This document shows, piece by piece, positions 1 to 9,115 of a stretch of 64,000 nt of DNA. The notes beneath the pieces were generated by a model that saw nothing but the letters and a program-made list of their open reading frames with translations, had not been told where the DNA came from and did no database searches. This DNA comes from Lysobacter sp. A03 (GTDB lineage: Bacteria > Pseudomonadota > Gammaproteobacteria > Xanthomonadales > Xanthomonadaceae). Position numbers and translations under genes: made by a program. Location of the stretch: assembly GCF_000855665.1 (NCBI RefSeq), contig NZ_JXSS01000048.1, forward strand, positions 1 through 64,000. The letters are read 5' to 3'. Each line of letters begins with the position of its first letter. The stretch's first letter is position 1.

Positions 1-281
<281 letters not shown>

Positions 282-285
282 AGAT

Positions 286-1107
286 TCAGCGCAGTGCGGC
301 GTCGGGTACGTCCAGTTCCAGTGACAGCGCCAGGTGGTCGGACTGCGCGGCGGGCATCGCCTGCGCTCCGGAGCAGCCAAGGTCACTGCTGATCAGGATG
401 TGGTCGATCGCCCGCTGTGGCTGCCAGCTGGGGAAGGTCGGCACCGCGCAGGCTGGAGGTTGCAGCCGGGTGTTGCGGAACAGCGCCTGCATTTCCGGGC
501 GCTCGATGGCGCAATTGAAGTCGCCCATCAGGACAGCGTGACGATGGTCCTGCAGCAGCTCGGCGATGAAGCCCAGCTGCGTGCTGCGCGAGTTCGCACC
601 CAGCGACAGATGGGCAATGGCGACCACCAGCCCGTCGTCGCCTTCACCGAATCGGGCCAGCAGGACCCCACGTCCTGAGATCCGACCCGGCAGCGAGTGG
701 TCGGTGACCTCGATCGGCTGCAGTTTGCTCAGCAGGCCGTTGGCGCTGGAGGCGACGCCCGCCATGCGCCGGTTGGGCTGGTGGCTCCAGTAGTCGAAGC
801 CGCCATGGCGTGCCAGGTACTCGGTCTGGTTGGTGAAGCCCGAGCGCAGGCTTCCCGGATCGGCTTCGTTGAGGCCGACGATGTCGTACTGGCCCGCCAG
901 TTTCGCGATCAGGTCCAGACTGCCGCGCTTGTTGCCGGCCGGAAGCACGTGCGACCAGCTGCGCGCCACGTAGTCGTGGTAGCCCCGAGTACTGGATCCC
1001 GCCTGGATGTTCGCGCTGAGCAGGCGCAGCCGGCGCGAACCCACCGGTGGACCGGCGCCATCGGAGGCGGCCGGATCTACGTGGAGATTGGATTCGGAAG
1101 CAGGCAT
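286..1107 (-). CDS. Endonuclease/exonuclease/phosphatase (EEP) family protein
   Basis: Member of the EEP fold superfamily (DNase I-like nucleases, phosphatases, phosphodiesterases). The family landmarks appear in order: SANIQ near the N-terminus (metal-site Asn), GLNEAD (catalytic Glu), GDFN in the C-terminal third (Asp/Asn pair), AIDHIL, and a final SDHLAL (general-base His). No signal peptide is visible, so a cytoplasmic location is likely, though the substrate cannot be named. It lies directly after the DsbA-like gene on the same strand. An ATG at 1107 starts after that gene's stop; an upstream ATG at 1155 would overlap it by 26 bases. Neither has a clear ribosome binding site, so the start is uncertain. 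The 3' end abuts the poly-G artefact but the stop codon is intact. Confidence 0.8.
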   Translation of the reverse strand: MPASESNLHVDPAASDGAGPPVGSRRLRLLSANIQAGSSTRGYHDYVARSWSHVLPAGNKRGSLDLIAKLAGQYDIVGLNEADPGSLRSGFTNQTEYLARHGGFDYWSHQPNRRMAGVASSANGLLSKLQPIEVTDHSLPGRISGRGVLLARFGEGDDGLVVAIAHLSLGANSRSTQLGFIAELLQDHRHAVLMGDFNCAIERPEMQALFRNTRLQPPACAVPTFPSWQPQRAIDHILISSDLGCSGAQAMPAAQSDHLALSLELDVPDAALR

Positions 1108-1129
1108 GGCAGGCACGGCGCGCGGCAAA

Positions 1130-2017
1130 TCAGCCCCGGTCGTCCGTGGCTGCATCGCCGGCGGGGGCAGTGTCCGCTTGCGGTGCGGCCTTGGCCGCCC
1201 GCTCCGCGGCGATCAGGTGCTCGGCAACGTTGAGCTTCTGCTCCCAGTCCTTGACGATGATGCGGTACTTGCCATCAACGACGAGATCCGGGGTGGACTC
1301 GACCCCCGAGTGCTGCATGAACTTCAGCGCGCGGCTCATCTTCGCCTTCACGCTGAAGCTGGCCATGGCATTCGCGAACTGCTTGGGATCGGCGCCAAAA
1401 CGGCTGTAGAACTGGGCAATCTGGTCCTCTTTCGCGTCCGGCGGCAGGCTGCGCTCAAGGTGGACGGCGTTGAACATCGCGTCGTGGCTCTGGGCCAGCA
1501 GCCCATTGGCCTGCGCGGCGTAGAAGGCCTTCGCAAAGGGATCCCAGTGACCGCCGAACGGCGCCGCCAACGGGGTGAACTGCACGTCCTCGGGCAGCTT
1601 GGTTGCCCACGCGGTGACCAGCGGCTCGAAGCTCGCACAGGCCGGACAGGTGTAGCCGAACACTTCCACCACTTCAATCTTGTTGTTGTTGGGCTGGAAA
1701 GGCTGGCCGTTGGGAATCTCCACGTAGTCCACGCCGGCGACCGGTGCCGGACCTTCGGGAGCGACGATCGGGCCGGGCGTGCGCACCAGGGTTTCAGAAC
1801 CCTTGCCACCGGTTGCTGGAGTCTGGGCATCAGTCGCGGCGGTGGCGTCCGTTGCTGCGGACGTCCCGGCTGCCGGCGAGGCGGGATTGGCAGTGGCCTG
1901 CGCGGCGGTCGACGCAGGCGCGGGACCCTCGCTGGCGTTGGTGGGCGACTCCGATGAGCAGGCCGCGAGTGCGAGCAGGGCTGCCAGGGTCAAGCCGAAG
2001 CGGGGCAACAAGGTCAT
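1130..2017 (-). CDS. DsbA-like thiol:disulfide interchange lipoprotein
   Basis: Thioredoxin-fold oxidoreductase of the DsbA family. The start at 2017 has a GGAG site 8 bases upstream and opens a lipoprotein signal ending in LAAC, so the mature protein should be lipid-anchored in the periplasm. An Ala/Thr/Pro-rich linker of about 75 residues follows, then the DsbA domain with the active site in a YTCPACASFEP context (CPAC) and a C-terminal segment with the cis-Pro region near TPDLVV. It is about 295 residues, longer than ordinary DsbA because of the linker. It lies in tandem with a second DsbA (CPHC) and cytochrome c4, all on the minus strand. Two paralogues with different CxxC dipeptides suggest different redox potentials or partners; that is inference. 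Confidence 0.88.
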   Translation of the reverse strand: MTLLPRFGLTLAALLALAACSSESPTNASEGPAPASTAAQATANPASPAAGTSAATDATAATDAQTPATGGKGSETLVRTPGPIVAPEGPAPVAGVDYVEIPNGQPFQPNNNKIEVVEVFGYTCPACASFEPLVTAWATKLPEDVQFTPLAAPFGGHWDPFAKAFYAAQANGLLAQSHDAMFNAVHLERSLPPDAKEDQIAQFYSRFGADPKQFANAMASFSVKAKMSRALKFMQHSGVESTPDLVVDGKYRIIVKDWEQKLNVAEHLIAAERAAKAAPQADTAPAGDAATDDRG

Positions 2018-2123
2018 TTGTGGTTCTCCAGAAAATGTCATAACGGTCGCGGTCGGAGCCGCACTACTCGGTAACCGGTTCGCCAGCTTCGCGGTGGATC
2101 ACCCCGAATGCTGGCGGCAAGGC

Positions 2124-2819
2124 CTACTTTTTCTGCTGCGCCAGCGCGGCACGCTCGCGGTTGACCAGCGCGTCGGTGATGCGCAACACATCCTCGGACG
2201 TCTTGCCCAACACGCGGTACTTGCCCGCCACGATGAGGGTCGGCGTGCCTTCCACTTCACTGTGCGTAAGGAAGTCCCGCGCCGCCACCAGCTTCCCGTG
2301 TACCGGCTTGCCCGTCATGAGGGCGGCAAAATCGTCCGCGTCGGCGCCGTATTCGGTATAGAACCTGGCGATCACCTCCGGTGTCGCGCCACCGATGGGC
2401 AGGCGGTGCTCCTGGTGGATCGCGCGGAACATGTCGCGGTGGGTGCGCTCGACGAGGTTCATCGATTGCGCGGCATAGAACGCCTGCGCATAGGGGATCC
2501 AGTAACCACCAAAGGGCGCGGGGACCGACACGACGTTGACGTCTGCCTTCTGCTGCTGCTTCCACTCCTGCAGCGCGGGCTCGAAATTCGCGCAGTGCGG
2601 GCAGGTGTAACCGAAGACCTCGACCACCTCGATCGTGCCCGGGCGCGGCTCGAACGGCGCGCCATCGGCGATCAACGCGTAATCCTTTCCGGCGACGAGG
2701 GCGTCGGCTGCGGGCGGCGCAGCGCAGGCGAGTAGCGGCAGCACGGCCAGAAGCGCGGTCGCGGCAACACGTGCAAGCCGGGTGCGGCTGGAGGTGGGCA
2801 GGGCGGAATGAAACTTCAT
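2124..2819 (-). CDS. dsbA: Thiol:disulfide interchange protein DsbA
   Basis: Periplasmic disulfide-bond-forming oxidoreductase. The start at 2819 is set by a GAGGGA site about 9 bases upstream and a typical Sec signal peptide of about 35 residues ending at LLACAAP. The active site is CPHC within YTCPHCANFEP, the same dipeptide as E. coli DsbA, and the cis-Pro loop follows at GTPTLIV. About 231 residues, normal for DsbA. A longer in-frame extension upstream has no signal-like character and was discarded. The Cys at the signal end could in principle be a lipobox (LLAC), so lipid anchoring is possible. It lies about 100 bases upstream of the DsbA-like lipoprotein and downstream of cytochrome c4, probably in one transcript. 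Confidence 0.9.
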   Translation of the reverse strand: MKFHSALPTSSRTRLARVAATALLAVLPLLACAAPPAADALVAGKDYALIADGAPFEPRPGTIEVVEVFGYTCPHCANFEPALQEWKQQQKADVNVVSVPAPFGGYWIPYAQAFYAAQSMNLVERTHRDMFRAIHQEHRLPIGGATPEVIARFYTEYGADADDFAALMTGKPVHGKLVAARDFLTHSEVEGTPTLIVAGKYRVLGKTSEDVLRITDALVNRERAALAQQKK

Positions 2820-2913
2820 TGGCACGAATCCCTCAAACAAGAACGCCGACCGTAACGATACGGCCGGCGCGATGAACGACAAGCGCAGAGCTGGGCGCAG
2901 GACGGTCGTATCC

Positions 2914-3888
2914 TCAGCCCTGCGGATCTTCCGGCTCTGCTTCGGTAGCGGGTGCAGCATCGACGGGTGCCTCGGCGGGAGGGGCATCTGCCGCCGGTGG
3001 CTCAGCCGCGTCCGGCGCGGCGCTGCCGTCAACGTTGCTGTCGGCGTCCGCAGCTTCAGTGTTGTCGGCCTCAGCGGCGGCCACAGCGGCCGGCGCCGGC
3101 GCAGCGGCCACAGCCGTTGCGTCCACGCCGATGTCGTCAGCGGCCGGGTGCAGGCCCTGCATGTAGCTGGCCAGGCTGCCGATTTCCTCGTCGGTCAGCG
3201 GCTTGGCGATCGTGGCCATGATGTTGAACAGGCGTGGATCGGTCCGCGAGGTGGTGCCGGCGCGGTACAGCTCCAGACGCTGCTGGGCGTACTCCGCGTG
3301 TTGGCCGCCGACGTGTGGGTAGGCCGGCCCCGGGTTGCCGGCGCCGGACGGTCCGTGGCAGGCCATGCAGGCGGGGATGCCACGAGCCGGATCACCGCCA
3401 CGGAACAGCTGCTCGCCGATCTCGTAGAACTTCATGTCGGTGTAGGGGCCACTGGTCACGATGCTGTCGTCGGCCACGCCGGCGCCGGACTTCTGGGTCG
3501 CGAAGTAGGCACCCAGATCATGTGCGTCCTGCGCACTGAGCATGTCGGCGAACGGCTTCATTACCGCGGCCATGCCGTCGTTGCGCTCGCCGCTCTTGAA
3601 CAGGGCCAGCTGGTGCGCGATGTAGCGCTCGCTCTGGCCGGCAATGCGCGGATACATCGGAATCTCGGAGTTGCCGTCCAGCCCGTGGCAGGCGGCGCAG
3701 GTGCCCGCGAGGGTCTGGCCGTTCTGGACATCGCCCCAGGTGGCGTGCTCGGGCGCTGCCGGTTCCAGTGGGGCAGTCTCCACCGGTGCGGCGTCGGGGA
3801 CCGGGGTCACCGTGGTCTGGGCATAGGCAACGGCCGCCGCCGCGAAGACGACAAGACCTGCGATACCTAGGACGCGGGCGTGGCTCAT
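2914..3888 (-). CDS. Cytochrome c4, dihaem, with a long acidic Ala/Pro tail
   Basis: Periplasmic dihaem electron carrier that passes electrons from the bc1 complex to terminal oxidases. A Sec signal peptide of about 23 residues ends in AYAQ. Two haem-binding motifs, CAACH and CMACH, sit in two similar class I cytochrome domains, each with a downstream Met ligand region (YMQGLHP at the end of domain 2). At 324 residues it is longer than typical c4 (about 200) because of a C-terminal tail of ~75 residues made almost only of A, P, D, E, which is probably disordered. A GGAG site precedes the ATG and a sigma70-like promoter lies upstream. It heads the cyt c4-dsbA-dsbA-like run. Confidence 0.9.
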   Translation of the reverse strand: MSHARVLGIAGLVVFAAAAVAYAQTTVTPVPDAAPVETAPLEPAAPEHATWGDVQNGQTLAGTCAACHGLDGNSEIPMYPRIAGQSERYIAHQLALFKSGERNDGMAAVMKPFADMLSAQDAHDLGAYFATQKSGAGVADDSIVTSGPYTDMKFYEIGEQLFRGGDPARGIPACMACHGPSGAGNPGPAYPHVGGQHAEYAQQRLELYRAGTTSRTDPRLFNIMATIAKPLTDEEIGSLASYMQGLHPAADDIGVDATAVAAAPAPAAVAAAEADNTEAADADSNVDGSAAPDAAEPPAADAPPAEAPVDAAPATEAEPEDPQG

Positions 3889-3947
3889 GGGGCTGGGCTC
3901 CGGAAAACACTGAAGTGACAGCCTGTTAACGGCCGTCGAACTGCAGA

Positions 3948-3976
3948 ATTATCATCGGCGCGGCGCATGGGGTCAA
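3948..3976 (-). promoter_or_regulatory. Sigma70-like promoter for the cytochrome c4 operon
   Basis: On the minus strand TTGACC (3976-3971) and GATAAT (3953-3948) are separated by exactly 17 bases, matching the consensus hexamers at five of six positions each. The predicted transcript would start near 3941, leaving a leader of about 50 bases before the cytochrome c4 ATG at 3888. Confidence 0.6.
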
Positions 3977-4083
3977 CGCGAGTGCCGGTTGCGGCTGCTT
4001 TTCGCGTGCGCCCCCGACACGATTTCCACGCGTGGGATGGTGATTCCCGCGCGTCGTCGCGCCGGCCGTGCGATCCTATCGCG

Positions 4084-4689
<606 letters not shown>

Positions 4690-4771
4690 TCCGTCCGCAA
4701 CGGGAGGGCGCCCCGATCACGGCGGCATTGCAAAGCTGCCGGGTCCCCACACATCTGTCAGTGCGATACCC

Positions 4772-6157
4772 ATGACCCATGACGAGGTGAGCGTGTCCGG
4801 TTCCAGTCACGTAGAAGAGCCCCTGATCGAATCCCGTAACCAGCTGGTGGATTACCTCAGCTCCGGCACTCGCGAGCGCGATGATTGGCGGATCGGTACC
4901 GAGCACGAGAAGTTCGGCTTCCATTTCGATGACCTGCGTCCGCCGACCTTCGACGGCGAGCGCGGCATCGAGGCGTTGCTCAAGGGTCTGGTCCAGTTTG
5001 GCTGGACGCCGGTGGAGGAGCACGGTCGGGTGATCGCGCTGACCCGGGACGCGGCGTCGGTCTCGCTGGAGCCGGCAGGGCAGCTGGAGCTCTCCGGCGC
5101 ACCGCTGGAAAACCTGCACGAGACGTGCCGCGAGGCGTCCTCGCATCTGCGCGAGGTCCGCGCGGTGGCCGAGCCGATGGGCCTGGGCTTCCTCGGCATG
5201 GGCTTCCAGCCCAAGTGGCGCCGCGACGAGATGCCGTGGATGCCCAAAGGCCGCTACAAGATCATGCGCGAGTACATGCCCAAGGTCGGCAGCCTCGGCC
5301 TGGACATGATGACCCGCACCTGCACCGTGCAGGTCAACCTGGATGTCGCCTCCGAGGCCGACATGGTCAAGAAGTTCCGGGTCTCCCTGGCGCTGCAGTC
5401 CATCGCCACCGCGCTGTTCGCCGACTCGCCGTTCACCGAGGGCAAGCCCAACGGCTTCCTGTCCTACCGCTCGCACATCTGGACCGATACCGACAACGAT
5501 CGCAGCGGCCTGCTGGATTTCGTGTTCGAGGACGGTTTCGGTTACGAGCGCTACGTCGACTACCTGCTCGACGTGCCGATGTACTTCATCCAGCGCGGCG
5601 ACAACTACATCAACGCGGCCGGCCAGTCGTTCCGCGACTACATGGCCGGCAAGCTGCCGGCGCACCCGGGCCACCTGCCGACGCTGCAGGACTGGGCCGA
5701 TCACACGACGACCGCGTTCCCGGAAGTGCGGCTGAAGAAATACCTGGAGATGCGCGGCGCCGACACCGGTCCGTGGAACCGAATCTGCGCGTTGCCCGCG
5801 TTCTGGACCGGGTTGCTCTACGACGACAGCGCGCTGGACGCCGCCTGGGACCTGGTCAAGGACTACAGCCTGGAGGAGCTGCACGCACTGCGTAACGGTG
5901 TGCCCCGGCAGGCCTTCAAGCTGCCATTCCGCAAGGGCACCGTGCTGGACGTGGCCCGCCAGGCGTTGCAGATCTCCGCTCATGGATTGGCCCGCCGCGC
6001 GCGCCTGAATGATGTCGGCAGCGATGAGACGATTTTCCTGTCGCCGCTGATGGAACTGGTGGAGGCTGGGGAGACGCCCGCCGAACGCAAGCTCGCGCTC
6101 TACCACGGCGTGTGGGGCGGCAACGTGGATCCGGTGTTCCGTGAGTTCGCCTACTGA
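4772..6157 (+). CDS. gshA: Glutamate-cysteine ligase (plant/proteobacterial GCS2 type)
   Basis: ATP-dependent ligation of L-glutamate and L-cysteine, the first step of glutathione synthesis in the cytoplasm. The 461-residue protein belongs to the GCS2/plant-type class rather than the E. coli GshA class: it has GTEHEKFGF near residue 45, a long conserved core with [21 protein letters not shown], and a [10 protein letters not shown] segment. It follows engB by 82 bases on the same strand. Glutathione made here would be the natural intracellular counterpart to the gamma-glutamyltranspeptidases encoded 10 kb downstream, though nothing in the sequence links their regulation. Confidence 0.92.
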   Translation: MTHDEVSVSGSSHVEEPLIESRNQLVDYLSSGTRERDDWRIGTEHEKFGFHFDDLRPPTFDGERGIEALLKGLVQFGWTPVEEHGRVIALTRDAASVSLEPAGQLELSGAPLENLHETCREASSHLREVRAVAEPMGLGFLGMGFQPKWRRDEMPWMPKGRYKIMREYMPKVGSLGLDMMTRTCTVQVNLDVASEADMVKKFRVSLALQSIATALFADSPFTEGKPNGFLSYRSHIWTDTDNDRSGLLDFVFEDGFGYERYVDYLLDVPMYFIQRGDNYINAAGQSFRDYMAGKLPAHPGHLPTLQDWADHTTTAFPEVRLKKYLEMRGADTGPWNRICALPAFWTGLLYDDSALDAAWDLVKDYSLEELHALRNGVPRQAFKLPFRKGTVLDVARQALQISAHGLARRARLNDVGSDETIFLSPLMELVEAGETPAERKLALYHGVWGGNVDPVFREFAY

Positions 6158-6226
6158 GGGGGGCTGCATCGCGCACGGTTCGTGCCAAATGATGCACCGC
6201 AACACCAGCTGCGTTACCGTGGCTGG

Positions 6227-9019
6227 ATGAGCACAAAAAACGACACTGCTACCGATACCAACGACGATTCGCTGCGAACGGTGAAGTTCGCCGCGGTCGA
6301 TACGTTCCTGCGCGAAGACGTGAACCTGCTGGGCGGCATGGTCGGCAATATCCTCGCCGAGCAGCGCAGCCCGGACTTCCTCGCCGAAGTCGAAGCGCTG
6401 CGCCGGGCCGCGATCAGCCGGCGCGAGAACGACCAGCCGGTGACCGAGCTGGCTGATGCGCTGGCCGGCCACGAGTTGCACAAGGCCAGCGACCTGGGCC
6501 GCGCCTTCTCCACCTATTTCCAGGCTGTGAACCTGGCCGAGCGCGTGCACCGCATCCGCCGCCGGCGCGATCACGAGCGTGCCGAACAGGGCGCCCAGCC
6601 CGGCGGCTTGCTGGACGTGATCGGCTCATTGGCCGGGCAGGGCGTGGAAGCCGCCGAGCTGGCCGAATTGCTGCCGCGGATGCGCATCGAGCCGGTCTTC
6701 ACCGCGCATCCGACCGAGGCGGTGCGCCGCGTGCTGCTGCACAAGGAGCGCCAGATCGTGCGCAGCCTGGTCAATGACATCGACCGCAACCGCACGCCGG
6801 CCGAGCGCCGCGCCGACCACGGTCGCATCCGGATGGCCCTGACCGCCAGCTGGCAGACCGTCGAGGCGCCCGCGGCCAAGCCCAGCGTCGCCGACGAATT
6901 CGAGCACGTCGGTTTTTACCTGTCCGAGGTCCTGTACCGGGTGCTGCCGGTGTTCTTCGAGAACTTCGAGGCCGCGCTGCGCGAGCACTACGGCGATGGG
7001 GTCGCGCTTCCCGACGTGTTGGGTTTTGGCAGCTGGGTCGGCGGCGACATGGACGGCAACCCGAACGTGGGCGCGGACACGATTGCCGACACCCTGGCTG
7101 GACAGCGAGCGCTGGTACTGGCGGCCTACCGTCGCGACATCGGGCGCCTGGCCGACCTGCTCAGCCAGTCACTGAGCCGGGTGTCGGTGAGCGATGCGGT
7201 GATCGAGCAGGTTGCGGCTTACCGCGAACTGCTGCCCGAGGCGGCAGCCGAGCTGCACCCGCGCCACGCCGACATGCCGTACCGGAATCTATTGATGCTG
7301 ATGGCGGCCCGGCTGCGCGCCACCAGCGGCGACGAGAGCGTCGGCTATCCCGACGCCGCCAGCTTCGTGGCCGACATTGAATGCATCCACGCCAGCCTGA
7401 TGGCGAACCGCGGCGAGCACGCCGGAGACTTCGTGCTGCGCCGGCTGCTGCGGCGCGCGCGCTGCTTCGGTTTCCACCTCGCCAGCCTGGACCTGCGCCA
7501 GGACTCTTCGGTGCACGACGCCGCCCTGGCGGCACTCCTGCAGGATCCGCAATGGGCCGGGCGCAGCGCCGAGGAGCGGGCCGACCGTCTGCACCGGATG
7601 ATGGCCGGCGATCTGGCTCCCGCCGATGCCGACGCGAGCGACGCGGTGCGCACGCTGGATGTCTTCCGCGCCGTGGCCCGGCTGCGGCCGCGCTATGGCG
7701 AGCGTGTGTTCGGCCCGTACATCATCAGCATGAGCCGCAGCGCCGCCGATGCGCTGGCTGTGTTGGCGCTGGCCCGGGTTGCCGGTTGCATCGAGCCCGC
7801 AGGCGATGGGGCAGACGCGGAGCAGGTGGTGCCGCTGGACGTGGCGCCGCTGTTCGAGACCGTGGCGGATCTTGAAGCAGCGGATGCCACCATGCGCGCA
7901 TTGTTCAATGACCCGGTCTACCGGGCGCACCTGGCAGTACGCGGCAATCGCCAGCTGGTCATGCTCGGGTACTCCGACAGCGCCAAGGACGGCGGCATCA
8001 TCGCGTCGCGCTGGGCGCTGCAGCAGACCCAGGTGGCCTTGACCGCACTGGCCCGCGAGAGTGGTGTCCGCATCGTGTTCTTCCACGGTCGCGGGGGTTC
8101 GGCCAGCCGCGGTGGCAGCAAGACCGAGCGGGCCGTGATCGCCGCCCCTCGGGGATCCGTTGACGGCGTGCTGCGGCTGACCGAGCAGGGCGAGGTGATC
8201 CATCGCAAGTACGGCACCCGCGCGATCGCCCTGCGCAATCTGGAACAGGCGACCGGCGCGGTGATGCGGGCAACCCTGCGTCCCCGGCCGCTGGATACCC
8301 GGGCGCCGCGCTGGCGATCGATGGCGGCCGAGCTGGCCCGCGACTCCAGCACCCACTACCGGTCGCTGATCCACGAGCATCGGGATTTTTCCGCCTACTT
8401 CCGCGCCGTCACGCCGATCGACGTCATCGAGCGGCTGCGCATCGGCTCACGCCCGGCCAAGCGCATAGGCAGCGGCGGCGCGGAGTCGCTGCGCGCCATA
8501 CCGTGGGTATTTTCCTGGTCGCAGAACCGCTCGGGCCTGACCACCTGGTACGGCGTGGGCACCGCGCTGGAGCAGGGCCTGGAGCGCCATGGCGCCGATG
8601 CCTACGCCGAGCTGGCGCGCGACTGGCCATTCTTCGCGACCCTGGTCGATGACGTGGAGATGGTCCTGGCCAAGTCGGACCTGGGTATCTTCGAGTGCTA
8701 TTCGCAGCTTGCCAGCGACACGCCGTCGGCAACGGGCACGCCGGACCTGCACGCGCAGATGTATCCGGCGATCGCGGCCGAATTCCGCCGTACCCGCGAT
8801 GCGGTCCTGGCGATCAAGGGCGAGGACGAACTGCTCAACGGCGACCAGCGCCTGCAACAGTCGATCCGCCTGCGAAATCCCTACGTGGATCCGATCAGCC
8901 TGTTGCAGGTGGACCTGCTGAAACGCTGGCGCGCCGGCGACCGCAAGGACGAGGAGCTGCTGCAGGTGCTGATGGCGACCGTCAACGGCATCGCCGCCGG
9001 TATCCAGAACACCGGTTGA
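6227..9019 (+). CDS. ppc: Phosphoenolpyruvate carboxylase
   Basis: Anaplerotic enzyme that carboxylates PEP with bicarbonate to oxaloacetate. About 930 residues, normal length. Both family signatures are present: FTAHPTEAVRR with the catalytic His about residue 160, and VMLGYSDSAKDGG about residue 580. The glycine-rich loop reads FHGRGGSASRGG, with Ser where E. coli has Gly, which is a lineage variant rather than a lesion. The C-terminus ends in IQNTG, the conserved last residues of active PEPCs. The ATG at 6227 was chosen over an upstream in-frame GTG at 6182. It is convergent with maeB, so synthesis of oxaloacetate and malate decarboxylation face each other across a hairpin. Confidence 0.93.
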   Translation: MSTKNDTATDTNDDSLRTVKFAAVDTFLREDVNLLGGMVGNILAEQRSPDFLAEVEALRRAAISRRENDQPVTELADALAGHELHKASDLGRAFSTYFQAVNLAERVHRIRRRRDHERAEQGAQPGGLLDVIGSLAGQGVEAAELAELLPRMRIEPVFTAHPTEAVRRVLLHKERQIVRSLVNDIDRNRTPAERRADHGRIRMALTASWQTVEAPAAKPSVADEFEHVGFYLSEVLYRVLPVFFENFEAALREHYGDGVALPDVLGFGSWVGGDMDGNPNVGADTIADTLAGQRALVLAAYRRDIGRLADLLSQSLSRVSVSDAVIEQVAAYRELLPEAAAELHPRHADMPYRNLLMLMAARLRATSGDESVGYPDAASFVADIECIHASLMANRGEHAGDFVLRRLLRRARCFGFHLASLDLRQDSSVHDAALAALLQDPQWAGRSAEERADRLHRMMAGDLAPADADASDAVRTLDVFRAVARLRPRYGERVFGPYIISMSRSAADALAVLALARVAGCIEPAGDGADAEQVVPLDVAPLFETVADLEAADATMRALFNDPVYRAHLAVRGNRQLVMLGYSDSAKDGGIIASRWALQQTQVALTALARESGVRIVFFHGRGGSASRGGSKTERAVIAAPRGSVDGVLRLTEQGEVIHRKYGTRAIALRNLEQATGAVMRATLRPRPLDTRAPRWRSMAAELARDSSTHYRSLIHEHRDFSAYFRAVTPIDVIERLRIGSRPAKRIGSGGAESLRAIPWVFSWSQNRSGLTTWYGVGTALEQGLERHGADAYAELARDWPFFATLVDDVEMVLAKSDLGIFECYSQLASDTPSATGTPDLHAQMYPAIAAEFRRTRDAVLAIKGEDELLNGDQRLQQSIRLRNPYVDPISLLQVDLLKRWRAGDRKDEELLQVLMATVNGIAAGIQNTG

Positions 9020-9078
9020 GCCCGCGGCCATCCGTGCCGCCGAGCTGGTGTTGGACAGTGGCGTTGACGAAGCCAGCA

Positions 9079-9104
9079 ACCGGCCGGCGGGAATTCCGGC
9101 CGGT
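9079..9104. terminator. Hairpin between convergent ppc and maeB
   Basis: A perfect 9-bp stem (ACCGGCCGG / CCGGCCGGT) with an 8-base loop lies between the two convergent stop codons. There is no clear T run on either side, so it is a terminator-like hairpin rather than a textbook intrinsic terminator. Confidence 0.45.
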
Positions 9105-9115
9105 CCCACGACCGG

